A stretch of 64,000 bases of DNA, taken from Atriophallophorus winterbourni. Taxonomy: Eukaryota > Platyhelminthes > Trematoda > Plagiorchiida > Microphallidae. A program made the position numbers and the translations under genes. The number at the start of each line of letters is the position of its first letter. Positions within the stretch are counted from its first letter, which is position 1. This document shows, piece after piece, positions 19,440 through 32,700 of this stretch. Location: the NCBI GenBank assembly GCA_013407085.1, contig JACCGJ010018394.1:1-64000 (forward strand), in the 5' to 3' direction. Below the pieces are notes generated by a model. It saw only the letters and a program-made list of their open reading frames with translations, did not search any database and had not been told where the DNA came from.

Positions 19440-22243
19440 GTCCACATGACCTATGTCTGCATTCGGAGCAGGTATAGCAAACTCCCCCGATCGTATCGCT
19501 TCCTTCGTCAAGATCGTATCGCAGCTAACGTCTATTTTGCATGAGCAGACATTACAGGTCACAGCACTTGCCTTGGCAGTTAGACCTTTCGTACATACTT
19601 TGAACTTTTATCATACGGCTCTCTGTATCATCGTTTCGCGTTTATGTGTGGTCGTGTCTGTTTCGGTTTCCAATTTAGCGCGGCGAGACATGCTTCATGT
19701 AGGCAATGTAATATAGATCGATTGGATGATACCCACATCGAAATGCAATCTTGAGAGAGATCTCAAAGGATGTAGAATCCTGAGCTCTTTCAAGTGGATG
19801 TAAGTTCATGTATATGCGTAGTAGACTGCTAAATTATGTACGCGTGAATGTAACTTGTAAATTAATCCCGAATAGGAAAAATCAACGTGTTATCCTTCCG
19901 TAGAGCAAAGATGGAATTATTCGATAGATCTTGACGAGACGATCACGAAAATATTAAAATCACTAGTGTACGACTTGTAATCGAGCAATAATTCAATAAA
20001 GAGTCAGCGCGCAAAATTATTCCAGCCGCTTATCAACTCGTTCATGAGTGCTGAGGATTTGGTTTCCCCTAAGAGGGATGAAGCGAGCAAGATATTTTCT
20101 ACATCTTGTACAGACGTTAGTACTACACCCAGTAACCTGGATGCGTTCGCACAAGGTGAGTTCGGGTGTCTAAATAAGCTGGTCAACGTCGCACGTGAGG
20201 CAGTTTTACTAAGCTCAGGCAAAAAATCATTCCAATTTTTTCCTGTCATCTGATTCGCGTTGCTTTAGCGACAGCAATGTTGATTCGGTGAGATTATTAC
20301 AAATTATTGGCACTTCGATTTTTGTCTCTTGTGGATTTTTAGTGTTCAAAACATTCGGCCTTAGCATATGAACATCAATTGATATTTTAGCACTTCCATT
20401 CAGTTGACTACTGGTCTGTTGTGCATAGTCATTGGTGGCACCGAGTTGTTGGAAGAGACTTTGATCGATTTCTGGAGAAATAAATGTTTTCGCAGTAGTT
20501 TCGTCTTCCCATTACGATTTTCAATTCACGTGGTTAAGGCTTTGTTTGGGACTGGCTTCTGCGCTTCCTAACACGCAAATGATAGGAAGGCCACTAACGT
20601 ATTTTCAAGCCGTTTAAATTTCATCTCTACAACAAGCATGCGTCTTTCCATAATTTAATCAAAGTTTTCAGCTCTTGATAAATCACTAGATACTTTCACT
20701 CGGCCGCGATTACATATATAATAGCTTCTTGGTAATTTGTCATTATTAGTTAGATCCTGTGATTTAGATGATCAAGATCTGTCACAGTTTGCATGAAAGC
20801 AATATCATGACCGACTATAACCAAGATCATCTGTGACGTGATATTACGGATCCAGACATCGCGTTACGGGATACACTATGGTGACCAGTGCTAACAGCGA
20901 AGACTGTTTTTTGGGGTAGTATATAAGCGGAAAGAATTGAACATTATTCTAACAGCAAGATAAACAACTTAATTTTGTGGCATACAGAAAACTTAAATTA
21001 TTGAATTCGCCGACCTAGATGTGATGAAACAAATTCAGGATCATTCATGTTCGTACACACTATGTCGTATGAGAATACGAATTTCATAAGGTGCAAACTT
21101 TTCGCATTGGTACCACGCTGTGACTAATAAACCTTTTATTTTATCTGTTCGAAATAATATTTTGAAAGGAGAAGAATGTTAAAATTGTTCTTTCTGTTTA
21201 ACTTGCAAAAAAGCGTCGTTATTACGCAATCGAAACCTAGGATCACAGGGAATAATCTCCAATCACCTCAGTCAAGTTGCGGTTATTTTCTTAATTCTTG
21301 CCCTTTCGAACTAGGTACACCATTAGCGATGACAACTCGACGATTTATAGTCTCAACGAAGTCGCCATCCTACTGACGGAACATCGAAAATTTTCGTACA
21401 GTACCTTTCAATGACTATACATAAAATTCCGTATGTATGGATGTACGTTTTGGATAAAATGCCAATCTTTCGACGCAAATAGAAGCACGAAGTGATTTGA
21501 ACGCTCACCGTAAATGTTTGACTAGGAATAATTCACGGTAAATCAAGGTATTTAATTTTCCTTAAAAGCATTAAACTCAACAACAATCACATGAGGATGA
21601 AAATTAAATATGAATGTAAAACAATAACATACACTGAGAAATCAAACTTCTAATTGTACAAAAAAATCACTAAACAAATGTTTGGATATAAACTCACTCG
21701 AGTAAATTAATAAAACTTAGTTGAATGATTCTAGTAGCAGGTCAACTGTTCCAAGTATAACAGACACAGATAGAATAAAAACACCTTCCACTGTTTTACC
21801 ATAAAGCACCATAAAGATCCCAACACTACTTTAATAGGAGAAGTCGGAAAAAATTCAGCCGAAATTTTCTCTCATAATGCAAATTGTTTTGTATGTCGCG
21901 AGCAGATATAGACACGAGAAAATAATTAGCTGCACCATTTGAATTTTCCAGTTTAGACAGATTGTACTACCGGCCTCGGGTATGTATTGCTGATCCGTTG
22001 GAATGACAGGTGTGAACATGTTCCAAATACCGTTTGATTAAACGAAGTTATACTTGAATGCCACCTTTACACAGGGTTCGTACAACGAACCGCCGTGTTC
22101 AAACGCAGAATCACATAGTGATTCCTGATCAAGCACTCAAGGTGATTATGGATGAACAAAGTAATGTAAGTTATGATATTAACAGTTTGCGGAAATTCTG
22201 GGTTGCTCATAATGGCAATGTTTCTATTTGAATTAAAAGCCCA
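19440..22243 (-). repeat. Right arm of large inverted repeat
   Basis: Reverse-complement partner of 2928-5852. It contains the mirrored ORF1 scrap (20040-20760), the endonuclease scrap (20877-20925) and the same non-LINE flank, including the block ending at GGCAATGTTTCTATTTG near 22215-22231. The divergence is far more than sequencing error, so the two arms are separate loci. Confidence 0.85.
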
Positions 22244-23600
22244 GTATAACATTTCAGAAGAGTTTAATGATTGTAAAATTAACCAGTGTGAACATAGTTC
22301 TATCCGAACCTACCTATGTCGGTTTTCGTTCAAGAGATTGTGCTGTGTTGTGATCTTCAGTATAACCATATTATTTCACAATAATTTATCAAGTATTAAA
22401 TGAGATGCTGTCATATATTCTTTCACAGACACTTAGTAAGGAGCCATGGATCACATGTGGATTATGTTACATGAGTTTGCCAAAACTTGCAAGCTATCTG
22501 GTTTTAATCACATTGCTACAATATCAACCTCTGCGTTCTGACCAAGTGCAGTGTGCCTGAAAAGTGTTATGACGTCAAACAAGCGCTTGTGGATCCTGAT
22601 CTTACAGTCTATACCCGATGAATACAAGGACCCGTCAGGCTGTGTGCAATCGAAATGCATGCAAATGAGCATTTTGTTCTGTCGGTAAGCTCAATCTTTT
22701 TACTCACAGTTCATGCATCCGCCCAACGGTTCAAGATGCAAATTTGACTATTCATTAAATTGAACACGATGTGTCTACTATTCTTGTTTCAACATTATAT
22801 TGAATTTTAATCACTTTTGCACTGTTTCTATTCTGACCAAGCCTAATCTTACTGTATCGACCTGGTGAGAGCAGACAGTCAGAAAACGGTTGTCGTGTGT
22901 AAATGCAGGGGATGTGAGCAGCACAATACATTTGTCGTTTCTAAGCATCTTGAGTCTCCGACCAAGAACGACTAAGTGATTTTTCGTTTGAACACTCTGG
23001 ATCGTTGTAAGAACCATATTTAACAGTAGCAATAAAGTATCACTTTGTTTACACTTAGCAGTTGTTTTAAAACTTACGAAACCTATGTGTACTGTCTCAC
23101 CCTGATGACTGTAAACAGTCAGAAAACGGTTGTGGTATGTAATTACGGGGAATGTGAACAACATCATGATTTAATCCATTTAATTTTATTCATGGATATA
23201 GCATTTTATGAAAATAGTAATTCAAAATTAATGCCGAGGGACTTGTTATTAATCAGCAGAAAATCCGGCATATACCAATGTACTTTGTGTATAATAAACT
23301 TTTTCTTATCCTGTCCATTTTGAAAATTCCTTACCATTGTTAACACATTAGCATTGATCCTTTTGCTCACTCACCGGCATTCACGCAACACATTCCTCAA
23401 CATAAAAAACTAGTTAAACTGGTGATGGAATGCTGTTCCGTGCACTTATTTTCATAGTTTTTCATTCAACACCCTCCATTGTATTATTCTAATTTATTGT
23501 TAGCAATTTTTTGTATGCAAAACTGAAATGACTTCTTCTTCATATTGACCTGATAGTTGTTGTAAGCAACGGTTCAATCAATGGAATTTGAATGTGTGCA
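22244..23600. other. Intergenic DNA with dispersed repeats upstream of the MMP gene
   Basis: Holds two copies of a dispersed repeat family around 22850-22935 and 22980-23165. Each includes a hairpin-like CTGATGACTGTAAACAG or related core, then AGAAAACGGTTGT. A related piece lies at 22590-22690 (GGATCCTGATCTTACAGTC ... GCAAATGAGCA). No gene was recognised. Confidence 0.55.
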
Positions 23601-23608
23601 TATAAATA
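23601..23608 (+). promoter_or_regulatory. Candidate TATA box of the MMP gene
   Basis: TATAAATA lies 36 bases before the ATG at 23644, a suitable distance if transcription starts near 23630 with a very short 5' leader. It could also be chance in AT-rich DNA. Confidence 0.4.
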
Positions 23609-23643
23609 TTAAGGAAGGATGAATACACAACCAACACGTACAG

Positions 23644-23751
23644 ATGCAGTTTGAAAGCTTTTACCTTCTAATCATTTTTGGTATGTTTTTGAAACAATGC
23701 GAGCTAAAACCTGTTCCGGAAGATGTGAAACCCAGTATGGACGATGATATG
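23644..23751 (+). CDS. MMP exon 1: signal peptide
   Basis: 36 codons from ATG, ending in MDDDM before donor GTAAGT. Phase 0 join to exon 2. Confidence 0.85.
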
Positions 23752-26700
23752 GTAAGTAAAATCGAAATATTTATAAAATGCGGAGATGTGAGCAACACAT
23801 TACAAAAGTAAGAATATGTTTGCTAGAATTAATTCAGTTTATAGCCCTGCTTTCTGCTTCTCATCATGACGTATGTCAATTGATAAATCGTTGATAAAAC
23901 AATCTACGGAAGAGGTGATTTTCTGTGAATGTATAAGTTCAGGCCATCCACTGCTATCGTTTGTGTGTTGCATTATTCACAATAAAAACGCATCAAAAAC
24001 ACTTATTGAAAATTATTCCAAGTCTATTGTATAGCAACCTTGATGGTTAGCTTAGTATGATATACCATGTTAGGCCAGATGCTGAATACGAAATCTAACG
24101 AATCCTTTTGTCTAATTTTGACTATTTTTAATTATACCATCACATCTTGATGCTAAACAGATCTATAGATAGACTAGACATTATATTTTTGGTGTTGTGA
24201 AGTCTCATTTTTTCTTATGTATGTAGGTAAACTTTCTAATAAGATGCCAATCATACATACAAATATACATACATATATGCATATAGGATATTTTATTATA
24301 CATTTATGGTGGAACGCAAGAGCATGAACAAAATAAAATTACAAGCGCAAATCGTTCAATTCGATTCAAGTTAATGGTCTAAAATACACAAAGCCTTACA
24401 AAAACCAGAGAATAATATGGTAATTACGAATAACATAGGTTTTAAACACGGGATTTGTTTGATTACTGAACAGTTCAGAAATCAGTTAAAAATCCATTGG
24501 CAGATACTGTTTTCAGTCGGTTGGATGATACATGTAAATCTACGGGGTCAAGATGTATAGATTATTCCGATGCATAGGTGCAAATTTCAGCGCTTTATAG
24601 GTGTAGAATATATAGATTAAATGCTTGGATTGGTAGAAATGATGTTGTCCAAGTTCGATTTGTATATACCAAAGGTGCGTGAATGTGAAACATTACAGGG
24701 TTAGCGATTGTCGTCGTCGGTCATTTCGGCCCTTCCAGAACTTGTGTCGAGCCGAAGGTGGTGTTCTGTATATCATCCGGAAGCTCGTAATTAGTAACCG
24801 TCGCTAATAAACATCTCAACCATCAAAACATCAGCGGGCAAACGGCGTTTCAAATTTCGGAAAAATGATGTATGACTATAACACGTTTAGAACAAAAAAT
24901 ACACGTACAGAATAAAAATACCGTCGACAGTCTCATTCGGGAATAAGTACTGTGTAGTCATGACCCAGCTGGTTCGGAGTGGTAGTCGTGTGAATAGTTT
25001 ATTCATGGGATGGTTTGGGGTATGCAATATATTAGACATGAGAATCAAATCACTTCTACGATGGCGGTAGCGAGATTCGAAGAGATTGAAAATTGAAATA
25101 CGATCTTCATAGTATTAAAAGTTCCTCGGTTGAAAGTTGTAGTTAATTATGTTAATTACACATTTTAGGAAAACGAAACATTTTTAGCAAGATGAATCTT
25201 CAGTATTTTGTTGACAACCGATAACGGAGAAACGTAAGAATCTGTCACACCATGAGGATTAATCGCATTTTATTACTAAGAAATATATAGAATAATTTTC
25301 CTAGTATGATTTTAAACTAATTCTTTCATTGTCATTAGAAATTACAAGAAAAAGTCGGCTTCTACAAAACAGGAGACAATGAATATTTGCTGCGAAAGAA
25401 TCGGATGCTTAAAGAACACACGACATCCGATGTAAAGCATGCAGCGATACAAAGTTTCCAAATCGAATACGGATTGCCATTCACCGGTGAGATCGACCGC
25501 TTGAGAGCCAAGGTTTCGACTGCAAGCAGGTGTGGAAATCCCGATGCTCCAAAACACACCAGTGATGATAATGTTTTTCCGAAAAAATCTTTTTTGCGAA
25601 GACAACCACGTTACTACTGGAAAAAATCGCCATTATTATGGAGGTAGCGTAGTTTGATTTATCTCGATTCATTAAATCTGAAACTTATTTAATTCGATCG
25701 AATCATCATCAAAAACTCGTACGTTTGTATGATGTTATTTTATTCCTCGAAAGGACTAATGTTTTATGTGTTGATGATTTTCAATTGGGCCGATCCTAAT
25801 GTCTAGTAACTTTTTACGATACACCCTTATTCTAAAATACTGAAATATTTAACGACACATGTTTAACCTCGTGAGATTTTAACACAATTGACGCCAGCCA
25901 GGACTTGGGCTTTATTGAACCAGAACCGAGAAGATAGATTAGACTACATTTGGTAATCAGCCAGGGAATATTACAAAAGAGTATTTTTACTTTATCATAG
26001 ACTTCAGATATGGGCTACGAGGAAAATGTAAACTTTATTTTAAAATTGAATCATAAATAACCACATCTGCAATCAAACACATCTAGACTGATATTAATGT
26101 CGAAATCAGGACACTAATTGTCGAATTTTGTTACACTCCAATTCACTCGCTTGCGTTAATACGAATTGCAAGTTTGTTCTGAGTATGGTTTTTTTTTAAA
26201 GAAGACGTACGTTACATTAGTAATGTTGTTGTTGACCTCCTTCGTTCAATGTGGACAATGGATGTACATAAGTATAGTAGATACGAAATACAGTACCAGC
26301 TTTTCACGTTGATCATGCCCAATATCTTTTGTGTATCCCTTCCAGGTTAGCAAATTCCTCTAGAACTATTTCGTGGGACGATACCAAAAAAACGATTGAG
26401 AAAGCCTTCGACAAATGGTCTGATGTTGCAGAGCTGAATTTCATCGAGGAACCGAACCATTCCAAACCGGCGGATATCATATTTAGTTTTGAAGTAGGAG
26501 ATCACAATGACGGCTATCCTTTAGATGGTAAAGGTATGATAGTTTACTGTTAAAATTGTTATATCGGCTATAGATCTGAACGGAATCCATGAAAATATGA
26601 TTTTTCTTAAAAGCCATTTGAAGTGCTCCATACTTATACAGTCTACAACAAAAATGATATTATGGGTTTAGCGAATTTCATGTGTTTCGAATTCATACGC

Positions 26701-29700
26701 GAAAATGCCGAATAGTTAGTTTATTGCTTAATTAATGAAATATAGTTATTGTTATTTAAAAAATTATTCACGCATAGTCTTCCACCAATACCACGGATGA
26801 AAAATAAAAGGACATGTTGCGGATATTCGCATTCACACAATCAAAAAATAATTTGTCGGTAGCTTTTACAGATTAAGATGAATTTCGCGAATCTTTCCGG
26901 ACATCAACCTTTAATATTAATTAAGCAGGTCACACTTATTGACATAAAAATATTTTAATAGTAAAACAATAAAATAGGGTACTAAATTGAAATCAAACCA
27001 TTAAAAATTTAGCATATCATTGCTGTCTATTCAAACTGTTCTTCGGTATATGTTGAGAGGAAGTATCTCCTAAATCTGAAGGTGAATATTAAATTTCTAC
27101 CTTTATGCGATTTGTGCAAATAACGGCTTTAAGGACCAGTACTAATCAGTGTGAAAATAATGCCTAATAGATTTGAATTGACGAAATCGCAAACACGGGC
27201 TTAACCAAAGACTCAGCAGTTATGAGGTGTCTACTTCCTGATCTATTACAAATCAACGACAATGTGCGGCGGGTTGTTTGCCCATGAAACAGCGCAAACG
27301 TTCTAAAGAATTGCCTCGGGAAACGTGTAAATAACGTACACAACAGTCAACTAGCTGTTAGCTTAAGGACTAGTTCGTACAATATGTTAATCACTATTAC
27401 TGACGGTTTCTGTGGAGAAATTTACCTGACACTAAAATAACAATTAAGGTATTGAAAAGCCTCTAACGGTTTAAACAAAAGCATTTCGCAAAACTGACAT
27501 AACCGGTTCGCGTCAATCTGGTTGCCCAATGTAACTTGTGAAGGGATCTGTACGTTTAAGTGATTTACACTGTCAATCTCGGTGAAACGAATCGTTGATT
27601 CCACAGATGGTGCTTCTAATCGCTCTAATTCTACAAGCCATATTTAAAGAAACTATAGAAACTTATTTAGGAAACTGACAATCGTTTTATTTTATACAAA
27701 ACGAGAAAAGCTAATGATAAAAAGGTCCCTGCATCATATGGTTTTCAAACAATCCACAGGTCGTCTTTATTGTACCATGAACGTTTCCTAAAGACTTATG
27801 GCATAAATATGCAGCCAGATATCACGAACTCGGGACGTTCATAGATGAAAAAGATTCAAGAGCAGACAACGAGTAGACTTTAATAATAAGAGAGTCCGTT
27901 GTATGGACAGGATCATCAGAATGAAACATGTAGTGCTGCAGTAGTTTTGTAGGTGTTATGAACAGAACTTTAAATCTGCCTGTTTATTGGCGAGATAGTG
28001 TAGCTTTTCTTCATGTATCCTCTATTTCGTATGATTTCGACATCAATAGCAAATATACAAGTCAGGCTAAACGGCTTCGAAACAAGTTAAACGGCGGCAT
28101 TTGGGATGAAACCTCCTTGGATAGCAAATACAGACTACCACTCTCGGCAGGTTTAAATTTAGTGGGAGACAACCTGGAAAATCAAAATAATGGGATGACG
28201 GTTAAACAACTTTCAATTTGATTAGAGTTGTACGAATATTTAAATGTATTGTCTGGGGTGTTCGGTGGTATAAATGTGACGCATTTCGCAAACGGTTGAT
28301 CGCTAATTATTTATAGTTGACCCTGCGAGGTGTTTTCAAAATCTTACTGCTTTTTGCTCACAGCTTTTTAACTGTTCTAGGATATCACGTAATTGCTAAT
28401 GTGTGGTGTTTCTCTTATTTAGGTGCCGTGTTAGCTCACGCAGTTTACTCGCAATTGAGGTCTAATCAATTGCCAAAATACGTGGATGTCCACTTTGACG
28501 ATGATGAGGATTGGTCGATAAACGGTTCACCTGGTATGTTCAGTATTCAATATTTTTTATAATAATCCCTTGGTAATTCGGGAAAACCTAATTAATATAC
28601 AGTCAAATCTCGCTGCTATGCCATCTGCCTGGAGCGAGCAAAAGTGGCCTAGTAGCGAGGTGGGATTGTAACGCGATTTTACTTTGTTTGCTTAATATAT
28701 TTGCCCATTTGGGTACACGGCTTGTGCGCCTGAGCCATGGTGCCCAAGCATGGATTCAGCAATACATAACATGACGCATACATAGGTATTTATTATTACG
28801 GATGCATTATTTCCGAATATACTTTTTGACAAATTCAAGATATAGCCTACGATATTATATGCTGTGTCAACGGTGTCCCGGATTGAGGGTACAATAAACC
28901 CAGAAACAGGTATTCTTCCATGATAGTCCAGATGAGATCTTGCATGCCAGACTTATTCGTATGGTGCGAAGAATTGTCAAACCACAGCATTATACATTTT
29001 GCAGGCTTAAAGGGCAACACACATGTATTTCCATTCATTTCATTTAGGTTTTTAATTAATAATGCTAAATGATTAACCACATAATGTAAAGTATCTGTTA
29101 AAACATCACATAATCAACATAGATGTCTGTAGATGGCTGAGGACTGAATGAAATACTGATGCTTTCAGGTTAGGAATATTTGACTACAAGCGAACACAGA
29201 GAAAAACAAATGATTCAAATTAATCTTGACGAATTGTTTCCTGTTGATTGAGTATAATAGGGAGACACTTAATGAATAAATACAACTATTATGTTCAAAT
29301 TCGCGTAATGTGCCTTGATTTGAAACAATTGATTCCGAACTGTATGGTTACTTGTAAATTTTGAGAGCTTCTGTTCAAAAGAATGTTTTGTTTTAATAAA
29401 ATCGAACCAGAATAAAACAACCAATATCATCCATGTCAAACTGGCGAAAATTTCAGCTCGATTTATTTAAACGTTGGAAAACAATTTCGATTTTTCAAAC
29501 GATAGGGTAAATATTATGAGAGCGTTTTCTAATGGGAACGAGAGGTATTATGATGGTACAAATATTTTTGATTAAGGTTTACTTGTCGCACTTTCGCTTC
29601 TCTTGCACGTAATCTGCACTGCCAGTTTCTGGTTGGGAACATCTGAAAGGGTCTCTTTAGGACTTGTAAGAGTTAGAAGATTGTAACCTGATTGAAGATT

Positions 29701-32700
29701 TGGGAAAACTGCAAGGTGATTTCGGAAACCGATTTAGTAAATGATTTGTGGTCAAGTGGCGAATGGTCACAATTCCTTTAATTATCTGGCCTATGTTTTA
29801 TGTTGAATTCATCGCGTATTTTTAGGTTACACGAATTTACAAATGACTCATTTAAGTTGGAAACATCTTATTCAGTGCTGTTATGCGTAATTTAAATCGT
29901 TACATGCAAATTCGTTCCATTTCAGATTCTAAGGATCTATTTTCCGTCGTGCTGCATGAAATTGGCCACACTGTAGGACTATATCATTCAGATTATATCG
30001 ACGCAATCATGTACGAATATTACGAACCACAATCTGGCGAACCAAAGTTAGGCGGCGATGACATCGATAGAATTCAATGGCTTTACGGTAAGATTAATGT
30101 GACGATGTTCCCAAGGTTGATAGTCCAGAATATAATTCGAGTCCCAGATACAGCTATTAAGTCGCTGTGAGCGTTCGAAAAGTCTCTAGTTTATGCTCCA
30201 GAAATCGCATCGCTTCATGTCAATTACAGTTGTTGCAATCCAACTTTGTAGTAGAATGGGAAATCATTACGTATTTGCAAAATTTGCCCTGTCTGAGGTT
30301 AAGTGGAATCTAGTTTCGCTCAATATACCCAGACCGCTTTGTAAGCGCAAACTGTCCACGCTTGATGTGATTCACATCTTAGTTTAGTATCATCTGCAAA
30401 GAAAACCATTTCGGCTGTGAGAAGTTTCTAAAGGCGTTAATGTATACCAAAATGGAACCGGACGAAGTACCGAACATTGAGGGACAACCCAAGTTGCTTC
30501 GATTTACCTAGACATCACACCATCGTTGAGAACATTTGCCTTGCTATCAAGAAGTTTATTTCTCAGCCAAGTAAAAAAGGCACTCATTTATATTAACATC
30601 CCACAGCTTGCTCAGTTGTATAGAATTGCGACGCGCTCAAACGCCTTTGGTATGTGCAATAGCACATATGCACGCAAACACCCTCATACACTTCCTGCGT
30701 ACAGTCGTCCATTGTCTCCAGTAGGTTGGTCAAGCAAGAACGAGACTATCGAAATCCATGTTGATCTCTGGAAAACTAGTTATGGTTTTCGAGATGACTC
30801 AATAAATTTTCGTACAAAATTCGCGCTCCATAACTTTTCAGTCAATTGGAAGGAGTGTAACAGCGGAAATTTGCTGGGTCAAAACGAATTCCCCCTTTGT
30901 AGATGGGTGTTATGATTCCTCTCTTCTAGTCAGTCGTACGTTATTGCTTTATAATCGTGTGTCATTTTGCTGAATTATTCAAACAGCGCTTTTCTTATGA
31001 CAAGAGCTTTTGAATTTTAGGTCCTCGTACTACACTTAAACGGGCTACTACTACGATGGAATATCCAGTCACGTACCCAACAGAACCGACCACATTTCCC
31101 CCAAGACGTAAGTGATGCAGTTGTAAATAAAAATTAATTATAATGCGGAAGATCGTTCTCGCGAGGGAGCACACACATTCACCTGTATATCACGAAATAT
31201 CTCATTGGTGACTAATTGATTAGTCAGCGAAATCATCAATAAGAATAAAACGCGTTAACTTAACTGCAGAATATTCATTGTTGGAGCCTAAACAGCGTTT
31301 CTAAATCAATCAATAATCAAAGCAACATGTGGTGCTGTTGCGATTTTGAATGAAAAAATATCCGCAATCTTTCTGGTGATGATCACACAGGGCCTGGGTG
31401 TATATACAGCACGAAACGATACAGGTAATATCATAATGGGGGTCATTATATCAGGTCACCGGAGGCCGAATCACGTTCCAGTCTGGACGTTGTTCGCCCA
31501 AGCCTAAAGAACAAGCGATCAGACATTAATCACTTCCACCCCATTTCCTGTCCTGCCATCTAGTGCCTTAGAATTCACACCTCGAGAACAATACGTTGAC
31601 CATAATCCCACACAATTCACAAAATGCACGATCACTTCATTTGGTCTTGTTTTTATTACCTACCTGACAGAGTCACACACAAACAGCTTAATTACTTAAA
31701 GATTATCTAATCACAACTGGCAAACCAAACTTGCGCGCAACGGATGACATTTCGATTTAATTTCTCACGCGATTTCGTGTCACCGGTTTCCTTCGAGTCC
31801 CCACACCATGTTTAGCTCATTTGGCCGATCATAACAAATTGCACGCAAAGGTTCAGACTACCTGATATGAATTTTTTTAAAATTCCATGTGCATATATTT
31901 AGATTATACCGCATGTGCGGGTATATGCGAATGAACAGGTTTGACATGCCAGCCTTATACACTCGTGACCTACAAATGCTTACCTTATTCCGTGTGATAT
32001 GCTTCGCTTGTTTGCCATAAATTTTTAAAATCTAGAGAAAACGTTCTGAATTTGGATCATAATTAGGTTCATAAAATTCGAATCGGAAATGGCTATAATC
32101 GATAGCCGAACATCCAGGTATATAAAACCTTTGCTGCTGACAGATGCACTCTGGTTTTCCTAGAAAACTATAGCTACTTTCAACTCATATGACGGTGAAC
32201 AACCAAGAACCTGTCGCGGTTTGTAGATTCCAAAATATACGAACTCTGAGTTCTAGTCTATTCCGTTGACTTGCTCACTTGCCTTAGATCCATTAAGTGA
32301 AATATTTACTCAAATGTTGACTCTGCTTATCTGTTTTAACAATTACTTCAACATTTATGGTTCTTTAAAAGTTAGTTCATTTAAAACTTTCATTTCAGCG
32401 AATCCTACCACAACGACCACTGCTACTACTCGTCCTAAAATAACAGGTTGGATTTATGTATTGAAATGTCTCCTTTTATTGATTTTAAGTATATTTTTAA
32501 CAGGAAACCTGAAAGGTGGATTAATTATTGCTGTTACAATTAAGACCAATACCTGTAAATTGTTGTGCAAACCTCAAATTTCGTGTGACTAGCATCGGTT
32601 GATTTGAATCAAATTGTGGACCACAGTAAACGACATATCGAGAGTAAAAACATCTGGAATTAATAGAAAACGAAGTAATTATTTAAATAAAACACACGAC

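Larger units (their letters stand above)
16440..19720 (-). mobile_element. CR1/L2-like LINE copy, nearly full length but degenerate
   Basis: The minus strand runs from the 5' region at 19720 to a 3' end near 16440 and holds ORF1, endonuclease, linker and RT remnants in the expected order. Its 5' 280 bases are the mirrored counterpart of 5560-5852. Unlike that copy it keeps ORF1, so the two were separately deleted after they arose. Confidence 0.82.

Noticed and set aside
30526..30915. 129-codon plus-strand open frame in MMP intron 5
   Set aside because: It is the antisense of a CR1-like RT fragment, homologous to 41990-42615.
32110..32160. TATATAAAA as a second promoter in MMP intron 6
   Set aside because: No coding start follows in a usable frame and the region is AT-rich; not supported.
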